A DNA stretch of 64,000 nucleotides, taken from the NCBI GenBank assembly GCA_032690845.1, contig CM064426.1, positions 71,040,403-71,104,402 of the forward strand. The letters are read 5' to 3'. This DNA is from Eleusine coracana subsp. coracana (lineage: Eukaryota; Streptophyta; Magnoliopsida; Poales; Poaceae). Below the pieces are notes generated by a model. The model ran no database searches. It had not been told where the DNA came from and worked only from the letters and a program-made list of their open reading frames with translations. This document shows, one piece after another, positions 31,813 through 43,861 of the stretch (its first letter is position 1; every line of letters starts with the position of its first letter). Both the position numbers and the translations under genes were made by a program.

Positions 31813-32870
31813 TCCCCGTAGTCACAGCAGGAGCACCGCAAACGGTGAGACTGGAGAAGAAGATGAAGGTAGAAACTAATGGACTAACACGCTCCGGTAG
31901 TTGAAGCATCGAGGTGCGGTTGCTATGACTGGAGAGAAAACTTGCGAGTAGCACATGCGGATGATACCCTCTATGCCGATGTAGATGAAGCTAGGAACGC
32001 GGGCGATAGCCGTGGTCGAGGAAGTTGCACTTGAGGTAACCTTGGTCGATGTAGCTGAGGTTGCTGATGTAGAGGAAACCGCACATGAAGCCGCAGGCGC
32101 AAGGAGGCGCCAAGATAGAGGGTGCGCGATAATGCGCCTTGGATGAAGACGACGACACAGTCGAGGCACCATAAGGTAGAAGGTCAATGTTGAAGTCGAT
32201 GTAGTCGAACTGCTATGGACGAGGCATCCCTCGAGTTTGCAAGACCCAAGAACACGTTGTGTACGAAGGCACACACCGGTGTTGCTAATACCGAGCATAC
32301 GAATGTAGAAAGAGTCGAGGTAGAGACTACAACTCTAACGACGTGGTCGTGGTGGATGTAGATGAAGTCGTAGATGTGACACTACCGGCGGCCAAGAGTA
32401 GCTATGCGGGCAGCCTTTAGAAGTACGGCAGCGGTGCTCGAGGTAGGAGAAGAAAAACCATAAGCTTGATGAAGACCATGTGCACGGAGTGTCGAGTCAT
32501 CGATGCGTGAAGACGGCGATGAAAATGCACCAGCGTGAGCCATAATAGATGGAGTTGCACCTCACAAGGTGCATCTCTGATCAGTGGCGACCATGAGCGG
32601 CTACGCTGAGGCCCGAGGAGGCGATGCAGTGGCAACCCAAAGCTCGAGGTGAGGTACGCAGCCTCAACGTCATTGCACGCGCGGTCGGCTAATAAACTGA
32701 CGGTGCGCGCAGAAGCATGATGTGCCACATATGTTGGAGGTGGTGGCGGCGATGTCGAGGACATCCCGAACGGTGGTGACGTTGAAGTCGACTTGAGGAT
32801 GTGCTGTAACAGAACCGACTTACCACGGAGCCGGCTCCGTTCCAGGATCTTCTCGGGTGGCAACACACGC
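31813..32870 (-). other. Internal non-coding region of the copia-like element, left part
   Basis: Rich in short GATG/TCGA words and frames on the minus strand of biased composition. No retroelement protein motif is seen. It is continued on the far side of the solo LTR at 36501-37096. Confidence 0.55.
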
Positions 32871-35800
32871 TGTGACACCCAATAGTACAACACATGGCAG
32901 AGAACACAATTGCAACGAGAACATAGACAGAGTACAGAGTTTTACATATATCCGAATTTAAAGTTTACAATCCAGAGTTTTAAGAAAATACAGAAGCGAA
33001 ATAGTCTAGATAGCTCGATAGAATGAGTGAGATACAATCGTCCACTCACGACGATTCACACAACACATCCGGCATGGTAGATGTTTGCCCAAACACCGTG
33101 CCAGCAATCAACATGCTACTCCTCCTTGTTATCGATGCAAGGCTCCAATTCTATGTTCCAGCAGTCGGGGCGCTGGCCTTCCTACCACCGCAGTGGTAGT
33201 CTCCAGCCTGGTCATCTGAAAACCACATAGAACGTCGCCCTGAGTAACTAGTTTACTCAGTAAGACTGACCCGTCAAGGTGGCCAACTACAGCCGACACC
33301 TAGACATGCACAGGCTAAGGGTAGGGTTCATGTTACCAAAAGCTAGCCTAAGAGTAAATCCCTAGTTTTCAAGTTTTAGCATTAAGTTAAGTTAATAGGC
33401 AAATAGTAAATTTAGTTTGCCCTATATCTACAACAATCATGGTTGCAATATAATTAATAATAATTTCCAAACAACATTATTAAACCCATTCAACAACTTA
33501 ATGGCTTCTGATACTGTTCTGGAGCAGCGATCAAGTGGTACTCGTTACTGTGAGGGGCAGTGACTCGAATCAATTTACATCCTGCAGGAGAACCTGCTTG
33601 CACGATCCATACGTGCTTCATGGAATCCGCATGGAGCAACCTTTCGTCGCGGTACCACAAGGTCTTCCGTGTCCAAACTCCCCCGAGGAGGGTCCCCCAA
33701 CGCGATGCGCCCCGTGCCGCCATTCGTGGGTAGATTCCTCCCTCCTCTCAGCCCCAGTTCCACCAAAGAAGGAAGAAGGCTATCTTCCGACCAGGCAGTA
33801 GTCGAAGCTACGCCAGTTTACTGGGCCCATAACTCCAGCATGCAAACAGTACGTTCAAACTTGATCTCATAGGACCGGACACGAGGTGTAGCCTTAGGTG
33901 ACTCGGACGGGGCTACCTCCTTGAAGATAAGCTGTCATTCCCTTTCCACCTAGTTGCCTGCCCGGTCTTCTTTTATTATCCCATCCAAACTTTCCTTCAG
34001 CCGATATCATTTCCCGATGATAATGTTTCCTGGTCTATGAGTGGTCTCCATACCACTCAATGAATAGTCGTCCTATATTAAGCAGAGCAACTACCGTCCT
34101 GAGGCTATTATCAGGTAAAGAGGATCTACTACAATGCTAGGTTTTCAAATAACTCCTATACACTTAATGCACAGACAAGCCTACATCTCTTAACTAGTGA
34201 GAAGATAAAAATAGTTAGAACAGGTGGAATGCACCGGGGCTTGCCTTAAGCGGGTTCCTGGTTAGTGGGATTTCCTCCTTGCTCCTCGGGTTCCTGCTCC
34301 TCTCCTAGCTCCACGTGCTTCACCTCGTGACCTATATGACACAGATGATATGATGCATGAGAACATTATTCGATTCATGGCACTTCCTCAACAAATATGT
34401 TAACATCAATATTACATGTAGAAGTGGAAGGGGTGTGTTGATTAGTTCAGTAATATAACATATATGGCCGAGACATATCGTGGGCGCGTTTAGTGTATTT
34501 CCTTCATGGACTCCAGAAACTAACAGTTAAAATTTGGTACAAAAGTATGGGGTGTTCACATGTTCGCGCTCAATATACCCATGCTAGGCACATGAGGAGT
34601 GGGCATGGATCCGAAATAATATTACCAGTATGTTGGATTTGTTGTTATGTACAGGAAGTAATTATGACATAAAATCATAGAGAATAATTATACAATTAAT
34701 TAGTAACTACCCATAAGGTAACTAAATGAATTAGCATGGTTCTGGACGCCATTTGCTTATGGGTGATTTATGGTAATTAGGTCATATCAGGGATGATTTA
34801 TCGGCCAAGTCTCACTTACATGCATTGAGCCTTTAATTTTAAATAATTAAAACAATGCATAAGGTTAAATAATTAATTATGGCTAAATTACAGAGAAATA
34901 GGACTCATGGTTTTACAGGAAGGTCTAAGAAATCAAAATATGATTTTTCACCAAGTATCATGAATTTATTAGTTTCCAAGAATTACATAAGAATTTATTA
35001 ATGTTTTTGTCATTTCATCAAGTGCTGAGAAATTACTAGCATACAGAGGGGTTTAGTATTTTTATACAATACTACCAGTCCAGACAAGGCCAACAAAATT
35101 TATATTGTACAAAAATTCATTTTAATTATTTTACTATGTATTCTCAAAGTTTGGCAATTTTTTCTAGAATTGGAATTAATGAAAAACCAAATCTTTGGCT
35201 TCACAGGCTGGATCTACCGTGGCCCAGCAGATCCGCGCGAGGGGATAGGCCCCAGGCCGGATCTGGCCCAGGTGGGGCACGGCCCAGTGGCCTGCCTTGC
35301 CCATTGGCTAGTAGGCCGAGCCGGGGCACGGCGACGCGCCAGCGCGCGCAAGGCGGCGCGCCCACGATGGCCGGCCGGAGCGACGGCGCGGGGGCGCCCA
35401 AATCTGGAGAGGCTCAGGGGGGTGGGGTGAGCACGCGGCGTGCGGGAAAAGAGGAAATGCAGCTCACCTCAAGTGGCTCAGCACGCCGGAGTGGAAGACG
35501 ACGGTCGGTGTCGGCGTTCCCGCAACAAATCTACAAGAACTCGAGCCGAGTGAGGTCGGGGAGGGTTGTGGGGCTGAGTGCGTCCTGCATGCAAAAGGAA
35601 TCGAGTCGGGACTCACCGGCAAGTGTGCACGATGCAGCGGAGCGGTGGTCAAAGGCGGGGAGGAAAAGTTGATTCCGGTCGACTGGGGGAAGAAGGGTCA
35701 GGGCGGGTTCGTGGGGTGACCGAGGGCATCGGGGTGGTGGCTTCAGGCGTCAGCGCTGCTCGCGGGAGGCGTTGGAACGGCTGGCTGCGGGAGCTTGGAC

Positions 35801-36500
35801 CGCGCGGCAATGGCGAGACAGGGAGTAGGGAGGGAGAGCGGGAGGGAGAAGAGAAAATGGGGGGGGGGGGGGGGGGTTCCGACTGGAGAGGGGGCAAAAG
35901 GGGATGTCCGGGAGCCGGGTGGGGCAGTCGATCCGCGGGAGGAGGCCCTGCCCTGCCGGCGACGCCCACGCGGCGTACGGGCAGGTGGGAAGCGAGCGGC
36001 GCCGGGGTGTGTTAGTTTAGGGTCGCTGATAGGTGGGCCCTATGGGGGTTTTTAAATTTCGTTTATTTTTCCTAACCTAGTAACCGCCTGCACTTGTTAA
36101 TTTCGTGGAGACTAATACAAGGCTGATCTCGGGAAACTAAAAATATGGACAACCTTGCCATATTGTTCTTGATTTTATAAAAATACTAACTATCATTAGT
36201 CCCGAATGAAATTTGGTTAGGAATTTTGTGAATATGGATTATTTTTGACCTTTTAACCATTTATTTGGGGCATAAAATAATAGAACAAAAATCTGAGAAA
36301 TTCTTCAAAATTGTGTTTAACCAAGGTGGTCAACATATATTTTTAGTGGGGGCAGGTTCCATTATAACTTTTGGATTTGTAGTTCAAATGTCTTTCAAAT
36401 TTGCTTGAACTTTGTTTGAATTAGGCAAATTCCAGTTTAAACCAAGCCACAATTTTATGTTCCTGATGATTTCAACCTAGTTTAGTGGCATGGTGTCACA
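32871..36500. mobile_element. 3.63-kb solo LTR of a gypsy-type element
   Basis: Starts TGTGACACCC and ends GGTGTCACA, the complementary ends usual for this LTR class. Its last 1.6 kb match window positions 1-1650. No internal retroelement sequence adjoins either end. Flanking 5-mers are CACGC and CGTGC, which do not match cleanly, so the target duplication is decayed or lost. A G-run is at 35859-35876. Frames inside (for example 35136-36015) are GC-rich artefacts. Confidence 0.75.
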
Positions 36501-37110
36501 CGTGCAGTCGAGGCGGCCAAACAACGATGCATATAGGCGTCCCTTAAGCGTCTCATGCTCGGCTGCGCTGCACGTGTCAAAGATAAAGTGCGGACCGGAG
36601 GAGTCGATGCCGATGTCGGGGAAGAGACTCACAATGTTGACAGCGGACGCAATCTCGATCAGTGATTGATTAAAAGAAAAATACTTGCAGCAGTTAATGA
36701 AAAATCCTCACGTGAGTAGCATCGTGTGCGCGTAGCCATACCCTTTACATGTCTTTATCCTTACCGTGTTGACCTCAATGGACGAAGACATCATGAAGAC
36801 GTGATAGACTCATCCACAAAGGGATTGCTCGATCGGAGGCCTGGCTGTGCGACCATGATGCGACTCCATGCAGTGCGCCGATCTGATCCGCTCGAGCGAA
36901 GGCTGCGGGATTGAATCGATGCACGGAGTTCCATGGATTCTGTGACCCAAAACAATTATGCAGCAGAATCAATAGGATCGACTGTGAAATTGGGTGCTGC
37001 CCCTGGCGAGATCATGGAGATCGATCTCCCGGGGGTGTACGGTGCAGAAACTAGCGACGGCTAGGGTTAGGGAGGGTGGACAGCAGAGAAAAAATCGGTT
37101 TGCTTCTATA
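36501..37110 (-). other. Internal region of the copia-like element, right part, with primer-binding site
   Basis: On the minus strand the sequence starts TGGTATAGAAGC next to the LTR start at 37111, close to the Met-tRNA site TGGTATCAGAGC. An ATG at about 36934 (minus) opens no long frame. Confidence 0.6.
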
Positions 37111-37135
37111 CCATGTGAGAGAATATATGGGGAAC

Positions 37136-37609
37136 TAGCAATATAAGTGTACGTTGCCACTGGTTTAAATAGATTTACAACAAACTTTAGTTAGTTGTAA
37201 TATAATTCAAAAAAATTTGGCATTGCTACGGATTAAAAAAATACAACAAACTATAGGAACTCATATAAACATTGAAACATGTGCTAATTTAGATCACGAT
37301 AAATATTAGCAAGTTATACCACACTTTTTTCATAAAGAAGAGAACATAAACCAACTAAGATTGTAGGCTCTATCATGCCCTTGATTTTGAAATATAAATA
37401 AATTCACTCAAAAGTAAACTTTATTTTAATTAAATATAAGTTTCATATTAAACAAATTCCTAAGAACACTTAACTTCTGTATATTTTTTCTACACTTTTG
37501 AATTTCATCTTTCAAATTTAGCTCCACATGAAATTTGAATCTAACACAAACCAAAAAAAAAGTAAGTTTTTTCCGCTCGTCCTAAACATATCTCCAGCCT
37601 CAAAAACTT
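37136..37609. other. AT-rich insertion sequence, unassigned
   Basis: Belongs to the roughly 9-kb block that interrupts the right LTR of the copia-like element. No ends, repeats or genes could be recognised. Confidence 0.4.
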
Positions 37610-37942
37610 TTTATGTAAGGGTTGATTGGATTCATACCATTACAATTTTTATGTTTCTGAAATTTACCATTGCAACTTCTGAAATTAGAACCATAGCATT
37701 ACAATTCTTCACAAATTTGAACCATGCCATTGGAGCTGTATTTGACCAGTTTCTCTACTGTATGCATCGACAGTAATTTCCTTTGGACCAAAATAGCCTC
37801 TCCTCCCTCACCTTATCCTCTCACCAACGAACAACCATTCTCTTCTTTCTCCCTATCGTTCTCTTCTCTCCTGCGTTCTCCCTTCCTCTGAACTGAAGAA
37901 CCCTAGGTAGCTTGGCCCCCTCTCTGCGTTCTCCCTTTCAAG

Positions 37943-38530
37943 ATGTTGCAGAGGAGGATGAATGGAACGACAGGATCCAGCAGCAGCAGCCACACCCACC
38001 GCCACATTGCGCTGCCCATTGTCGACGGCCTCGAGTGTTTTGTACCTGTGCCATGATTGGTAAGCAAGCAACCACACAGCTACGGCAAGGTATTCTATGC
38101 GTGCCCCAACCATGACAAGGTACAGTTTTCTCCATCATTTTTTTTGTTGAGTTTCAGTTTGTGTTCGAATTTTTGAAATTGGGGCAAAATTCTATTCAAA
38201 TGTGGACAGGATGATCCATATTCTTGTGGATTCTACAAATGGGAAGGTAGTTATGAGTCATATCTATGCCGGTATCATCCGCATGAGTTGCAAGAAATAG
38301 GTAGGCAGATTGAAGTTGCAGATTCCTCTGATTGCACCTTTCGGTTAGGACCTGAAGGTCAAATGCAGTTGTGGCGTGAAGTAGAAATCTTGAAGCACCA
38401 ACTTGATGAAGTGAAGCGTGAAATAGGACTGACTAGGAGGAGTGTCGTAATTGATAATATTGTTGTAGTGGCAGCATGTATTGGACGCTTCGTAGCTATT
38501 GTTTTAGCAATTGTACTTAAACAAAACTAG
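37943..38530 (+). pseudogene. GRF-type zinc-finger gene of the MULE
   Basis: Two exons, about 37943-38119 and 38211-38530 (donor AAG|GTACAG, acceptor GGACAG|GATGAT). Exon 1 has a Ser/His-rich start, then LPIVDGLECF and YGKVFYACPNHDK. Exon 2 has SCGFYKWEGSYE, a coiled-coil-like LWREVEILKHQLDEVKREI and a hydrophobic tail ending AIVLKQN. The Cys/His and G-R/K-x-F pattern is that of GRF zinc fingers, which recur in plant transposons and bind nucleic acid. One in-frame TGA (near 38055) follows CVPVP-like text, so this copy is probably dead. Confidence 0.6.
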
Positions 38531-38631
38531 CAATTGTGAGAGTCCCCTTGTACTGTCAACCAACACTTTGGTGTAATGAATGAATGAAGAATGTTGTACT
38601 AAGATTACTGACCATGATTAATAAACCAAGT

Positions 38632-38795
38632 TCACATGACATTGTGACAAGCAAAATAGGTTCAAATATTTGGCATATTCGGCCATTACAGGTTCATGAC
38701 ATTGTGACAAGCAAAACAGGTTTAAATATTTGGCCTATTCGGCCATTACAGGTTCATGACATGGTGACAAGCAAAATAGGTTCAAATAAGTAGTA
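38632..38795. repeat. 60-bp tandem repeat, about 2.7 units
   Basis: TTCATGACATTGTGACAAGC recurs at 60-base intervals, with TTTGGC(A/C)TATTCGGCCATTAC in each full unit. It lies behind the GRF gene, inside the MULE. Confidence 0.88.
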
Positions 38796-39087
38796 GTACA
38801 GGTTCAAGTGAAATAGCATTTGACACCCACAATGTTACAAGTTCAACAAAATAGCACTCTAGCCACATTGTTACATATATCGACATCACATTCTAAGCCA
38901 TGATCTGAGGCTCCTAACCACTCTAGCTGGTGGTGCAGCAGCAGCTCAGAGTTTTTTTTTTCTTTTGAGGTGTCTTTTTCTTCTTGGGCGTCCTCTTCTT
39001 CCTTGGTGTGTTCTTCTTCTTCTTAGGTGTCCCATTCGGAGAGTCTCCTTCATCTGGCACTCTCTTCCTACAAAACAAACAGAAGTG

Positions 39088-40430
39088 TTAGTGACATTTA
39101 ATAAAAAAATAGGAATGAGGAAAATCTGAAAAGGCTGAAGACGTGATGCACCTCTTCTTTGGTGTTTCAGGTTCATCTTCTTGTGTGTCTTCTTCATCTT
39201 CTTCTGAAGGTTCAGCAAGCTTGCAAATCTTCTCAAAGTGTCCAAAACCACCACACCTTCTGCACTTCACCTTCTTTTTTGGTCCTCCCTCAAGAACTCC
39301 TCTTATCCTCTGCACTCTAGGCCTACCTGCTGCTCTCATTTGCTTAGGTGGGAATACCTTGAAGCCAAGGTCAACTACAGGCCATTGGGACCTATCTGGC
39401 ATTGTTGCAACTCTAGCTTCATATGCTGTCCTGAACTTGTTTGTGGAGTAGTACTCATACACATAGTCAGAGGTTTGTAGCCCTCTGTTGGACAAGATCC
39501 ATGCAAGGGCATGTCTACAAGGTTTTCCGGTTATTTGCCAAGCTCTACAAGAGCACTTATGGTTCTCCAAGTCGATTTGGTGCCTTCTAGTGATGTTGTC
39601 AAGGTCCACAAGTGTTACCTCAGCAAAATCATCATCACTTCGAGCAACCTTGACAACCTTCAGGTTGTTGCTTATTTTATTTAGCTTTGTAATGACATTA
39701 GGCAAAATTCTACCAGTCATCTCCCTTCCAACCATTCTTCTAAGGTACCTCTTCTCCATTATCAGCTCTCTCAAAGCATCAACTAACTCATGTATCAGCA
39801 AGCCTCTGAGTTCTTTTATCTGTTTGTTGAAACTCTCAGAGACATTGTTTGTCAAGTAATCACATTAACTATCTTCAGAGAATGAACACCTACCAGATCC
39901 TTTTGTGATTCTTCTCTAGGTAGTCAAGAGCATCTGGAGCGAATGCAAAATTTTGTTGCATATGCCAAATGAACTTGTCTTCAGTGTAGCTCCTAGCTGC
40001 TGGATATAAGTGTTCAACAAAGACAAGCCTTGAATATCGCTTCATAGTTTGTACTCATGGGGCAACACACACAATGTTGCAAGTTAGCAAATTCATCTTC
40101 AATGTAGATATCTTTACCTTTGTCAAATATAGCAACTACAAACTGGCAACTCATCTCTGACTTGTACATGGAAAACACATCTAACATCTGAGTTTCATCA
40201 ACTAGTCTCACATCCTCACCCACGGTCTTATCAAAGTACCAAACATTGGCACGCTGATTCAAGCCCCATTCTACCTCCTTGGACAAGCTAGTCATGAGAT
40301 GATCTAGAGAAAATGATCCTATCCAGATATCCCAGTTAATAACCTTCCCTTTTGTGTATGATTTCCTACCATTGGGCTCCCTGGTCATGAAACTATCGAC
40401 CTTAATCTCTAGATGAAACATCCTAGACAT
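39088..40430 (-). pseudogene. MULE transposase without its DDE core
   Basis: The N-terminal part (minus 40430-40014) reads MFHLEIKVDSF.. and has the MuDR N-terminal character. Next comes a short FIWHMQQNFAFAPDAL-like piece and then the C-terminal part (39855-39088): TNNVSESFNKQIKELRGLLI, the SWIM zinc finger CSCRAWQITGKPCRHALAW, and a CCHC knuckle CRRCGGFGHFEKIC, followed by an acidic tail. The segment that should carry the catalytic D-D-E is missing between about 39860 and 40014. It cannot transpose by itself. Confidence 0.85.
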
Positions 40431-41034
40431 AGCATCACCAATCCAGTCAATTCTATCACCAATTGGTCAACAACACGACTGTATTTCTATCACCAATACA
40501 AAGTGCAAAAAAATGCCAAATTTCATTACCTCAGGTTCGGGCGCGAAGCAGCACGGGTGCACGCTGCCGATGGCCACCCCCGCTGCCACCCACAAAGGCC
40601 TCCTCCTCCTCCTGCACGTGTGCGACGGCTAGGCGCGACGGCCGCCTCTTGCGCATGCACGACGGCCGCCTCCTACGCGAAGGTACGCGTGCATGACGCT
40701 GACTGCCTCAGCTACCCGTCATGGTCGTCGTCCTCAATCGCCACATCCTGCTGCCGTCGTCCTCAATCCCTGTCTTCTCTCCCCTCCCGATTCGATCTGG
40801 ATTGACTGGCCTTAGGGTGGTGTGATTCAACGTGTACAGGCGAGGGCATTTTGGTCCATACAAAATGTTTGTACAGTGGTACAATAGAGAAACTAGTCAA
40901 ATACGGCTCCAATGCCATGGTTCAAATTTGTGAAGAATTGTAACGCTATGTGGTTCTAATTTCAGAAGTTGCAATGGTAAATTTCATAAACGTGAAAATT
41001 GTAATGGTATGAATCCAATTAACACTTTATGTAA

Positions 41035-42014
41035 ACATGCATCATCCTTGCTTTCCGAAATTAGGTACACTGTGCATGAATTAATTTTCAAAACAAAGCA
41101 AGATGTCTTAGGAAAAAAATTCAGCTGCACACTACACTTAGCACAGTCCACCTTCTACCCATTTTTTATTGGAGCGTGCAGACCAGGCTGCACCTCTTTT
41201 TTTTTCTTTGGCCCATCACGGCCTAGCTGTCCTGAAAATACAGTGTCGTCTTCCTCCTTGCCAATGTACTCACATAAATGATTTTTCTGATTGCTTCTCT
41301 GGATACAAGCATCGATTAGGAACCTCGCCACACCTGCTCGCACAAGTGGTAGGCAACCAATTACACCAAGGAATAAATACAATCGGCAAGAACTCGTTCA
41401 CAATCCACGTTCACTTTTCCATAGCCAACCACCAAAGCACGTCCGCTTCTTTGTTTTTTACTCACCTTCCCAACTCGTGCTAGTTTCCCAGCTAACACGA
41501 GATGGAATTTACGGCGGCGAGTTGGTTGCAAGAGAAAAACGGCTCTAAAGCCCTCACTAACACCTCCAACGCGCGTTTTATTCCGGGACGATCGCTTGCC
41601 AGCACCTGTAATTTTCTCGTCGCTCCTCATCTTGATCCTCTCAGACTGGAACGATGTGCACGACAAAGGAACAAAATTTGTATGGCGTCGATGCTGAAAC
41701 CTAACTAACGATGAAACAAACCATGATTGTCCAACGTAGAAGTGTAGGAATTGTTTCTTATATACGAAACAGATACCACCAATGACGGAACAAATCACGC
41801 TGCGTATGATACCACAGACAAGAAAAAAGTAACAGAATAATTTGAGGGGGCTGGGCGACGATGCCACCTCCTTTAATAAGTTGTAGAGATTAAGCATTGT
41901 TCAAACAAACAAAACATAGAATAAACAGTTATGATAGGAATAAGCGTAAGAATTGACTGCTCTGCTCAGTGACCAATACGTACATATATCTATCTTAAAT
42001 AATTTTTATCCATG
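41035..42014. other. Unassigned part of the 9-kb insertion block
   Basis: Contains a 178-codon minus-strand frame (41361-41897) with no recognisable family. Nothing else supported. Confidence 0.4.
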
Positions 42015-42029
42015 ATGCTTGGATGGCTA

Positions 42030-43846
42030 ACACAAAGAAAACACGGGGGGGGGGGGGGGGGGGGGGGAGCCTGCGTCCTCTCGCTCAGGAGCGACGGGCG
42101 GGACCCTAGCCGCCGCCGCCTCTCTAGCCCCTCTCACGCGCCCCTCCGCCCTTCCGCCGTCCGAGTGGGCCGCCGGCCAACACCGCGTGGCCGTGAGGAA
42201 GGTGGCAGCAGGGCCTTCCCCGCGTTCTGCCTCTCGCACCCCCGCACACTCGGTTGCCCGCGTGGCGGCGCCGTTCCCCAGCCCCCCGCCGGCCCTCCGG
42301 CCTTGCTGTCACCAGATTCGCCACCTTCGTGCCCGGATCTGCGCGGTGGCGGCTTGCTCGGCCCATTGGCGCACGGCAACTCGCTGTCACGGGAGACGAA
42401 GACGGCGTCGTCACGGTGGCCGGCCACGCTGCTGCTCCGTGGCGCCGAGCTCTGCGCCCGGCAGCTCCGACACCTCCATGCCTAGATCTACGTGGAGGTG
42501 GGCAGGTGCGCGACGCTCGCTGTCACCAAGGGGCCGGGGTTTGCCCGCAGCTGGCGGTGGTGGCTCGACGTCACCAGGGGCTGGGCGACCCACGGCTAGC
42601 GGTGATGGCGCTTGACGCCACCAGGAGCTGGTGCCCGACCGACATGGGTGCCCACGGCGGCTAGGCCCGCAGCTAGCGATGGCGGCGCCTGCCGCCATTA
42701 GGGGCTGGGGCTCGGCCACAACCCATTCCCATCCTGCAGTTGGTGAGGTTGATGCTCCGGACTAACGCCCTGCCCGGCCTTGTCGGCAACGACGACACTC
42801 GAGGGTGTCGTACTTCTTGCCGGAGATGTTGCTATGAGCATTCACTCACCAAATGCCTCAGGGTGAAAACCCAGTCCTACTTGGATGTACGATGATGTCG
42901 GTTACGCCATCATTTCCTCTTGAGGTGTCGTATTTGAGGCATTCCGCTAATGGATGGATACAACCATGTCGCCTGTGCTGCATTCGTGAGTGTAGCATAG
43001 GTGAAATCTCCTGGTTGCCTTTGCTCCTCTCTGCCTATACCTGCAACGCCCCTGAGCTTGTTTGCGCGAGGTGTTTGCCAGTTTTAAGATCATGGCAACA
43101 CCAAATGTCCATTGCTTATATGTTCTGCTCTCTTGATATTTTTTGCTTGGGATGGTAAGTTCTGTGATTGGGCTCCAGCTTCGTCATCGTCCAATCTGCT
43201 TGGTAAGCATCGTCATATTGATCAGTGTTTCTTGCCCCTTCGGGGCTTCCTTCCCCCAAAGGGCGTTGAGCGACACTGTTATGATTGGCAACCTGAGTAG
43301 CCAATCTCCCTCGTTATATGCAGTGGCTTTGTGAACCACATTTGTGGATTGGATGGTTTTGAGTCTGAAAAGTGTCGGATCTTGAGTTTGCTCCTCCTAT
43401 CTGAAGCCGGGTCAACGAGGTCTTGAGGAGGCTCTCGTTCTCTTCTGGTGTCATTCCCTCCTTTGAGGCTTTCTCCCCTTGGAGGGCGTTGGTCGACATC
43501 AAGAAGTGTGGCGGCCAGACGGCTATGGTGTAATACACCTTAGTTAGATGAAGATGGGAGTGGTGGGTCAATTTCTCCGACATGAAGTTAGCAAGCAGTT
43601 TTTTGGTGACAGAGCAACCCGGACCGTTGACAAAGATTGGGTGGTATGATGGTTTTCTTTCTACATCGACATTTAGAAACTCTAGGGCTTAGTGTTTTAT
43701 CTTGAGTGTTGATGTACCTTTATTTTCTACATTCCAATCGTCTTACGACGATATACCTTGTAAAACATTATTTCATTAATTTGAAATGAGTCAATTCAGG
43801 TGGGTAACCCCCCCCCCCCCCCCCCCCCTTAAGTTTCACTAAAAAA
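42030..43846 (+). mobile_element. Non-LTR retroposon, 1.8 kb, with 15-bp target duplication
   Basis: ATGCTTGGATGGCTA flanks it on both sides (42015-42029 and 43847-43861), and the right end is TTTCACTAAAAAAA, an A-tail. This is the signature of target-primed LINE-type insertion. The 5' part starts with a 24-G run (about 42044-42067) and a GC-rich leader with CCCTAGCCGCCGCCGCC as in plant LINE 5' UTRs. A 22-C run lies at 43808-43828. No reverse transcriptase or endonuclease is present, so it is an internally deleted LINE or a mobilised non-coding RNA. Confidence 0.8.
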
Positions 43847-43861
43847 ATGCTTGGATGGCTA

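Larger units (their letters stand above)
37619..41025 (-). mobile_element. MULE (Mutator-like), 3.4 kb, internally deleted
   Basis: Terminal inverted repeats of about 150 bp: GGGTTGATTGGATTCATACC at the left and, from the right, GTGTTAATTGGATTCATACC. The 9-bp target duplication TTTATGTAA is exact (37610-37618 and 41026-41034). It carries a minus-strand transposase gene lacking the catalytic core and a plus-strand GRF zinc-finger gene near the left end. Confidence 0.95.

Noticed and set aside
32871..36500. Complete gypsy element instead of a solo LTR
   Set aside because: No gag-pol words, primer-binding site or second LTR adjoin it; only one LTR-sized unit with TGTGACACC..GGTGTCACA ends is present.
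41361..41897. 178-codon minus-strand frame
   Set aside because: No family, no splice or promoter support, inside an unassigned transposon block.
42012..42719. GC-rich overlapping frames
   Set aside because: They are the leader of a non-LTR retroposon; no protein family and many frames open at once.
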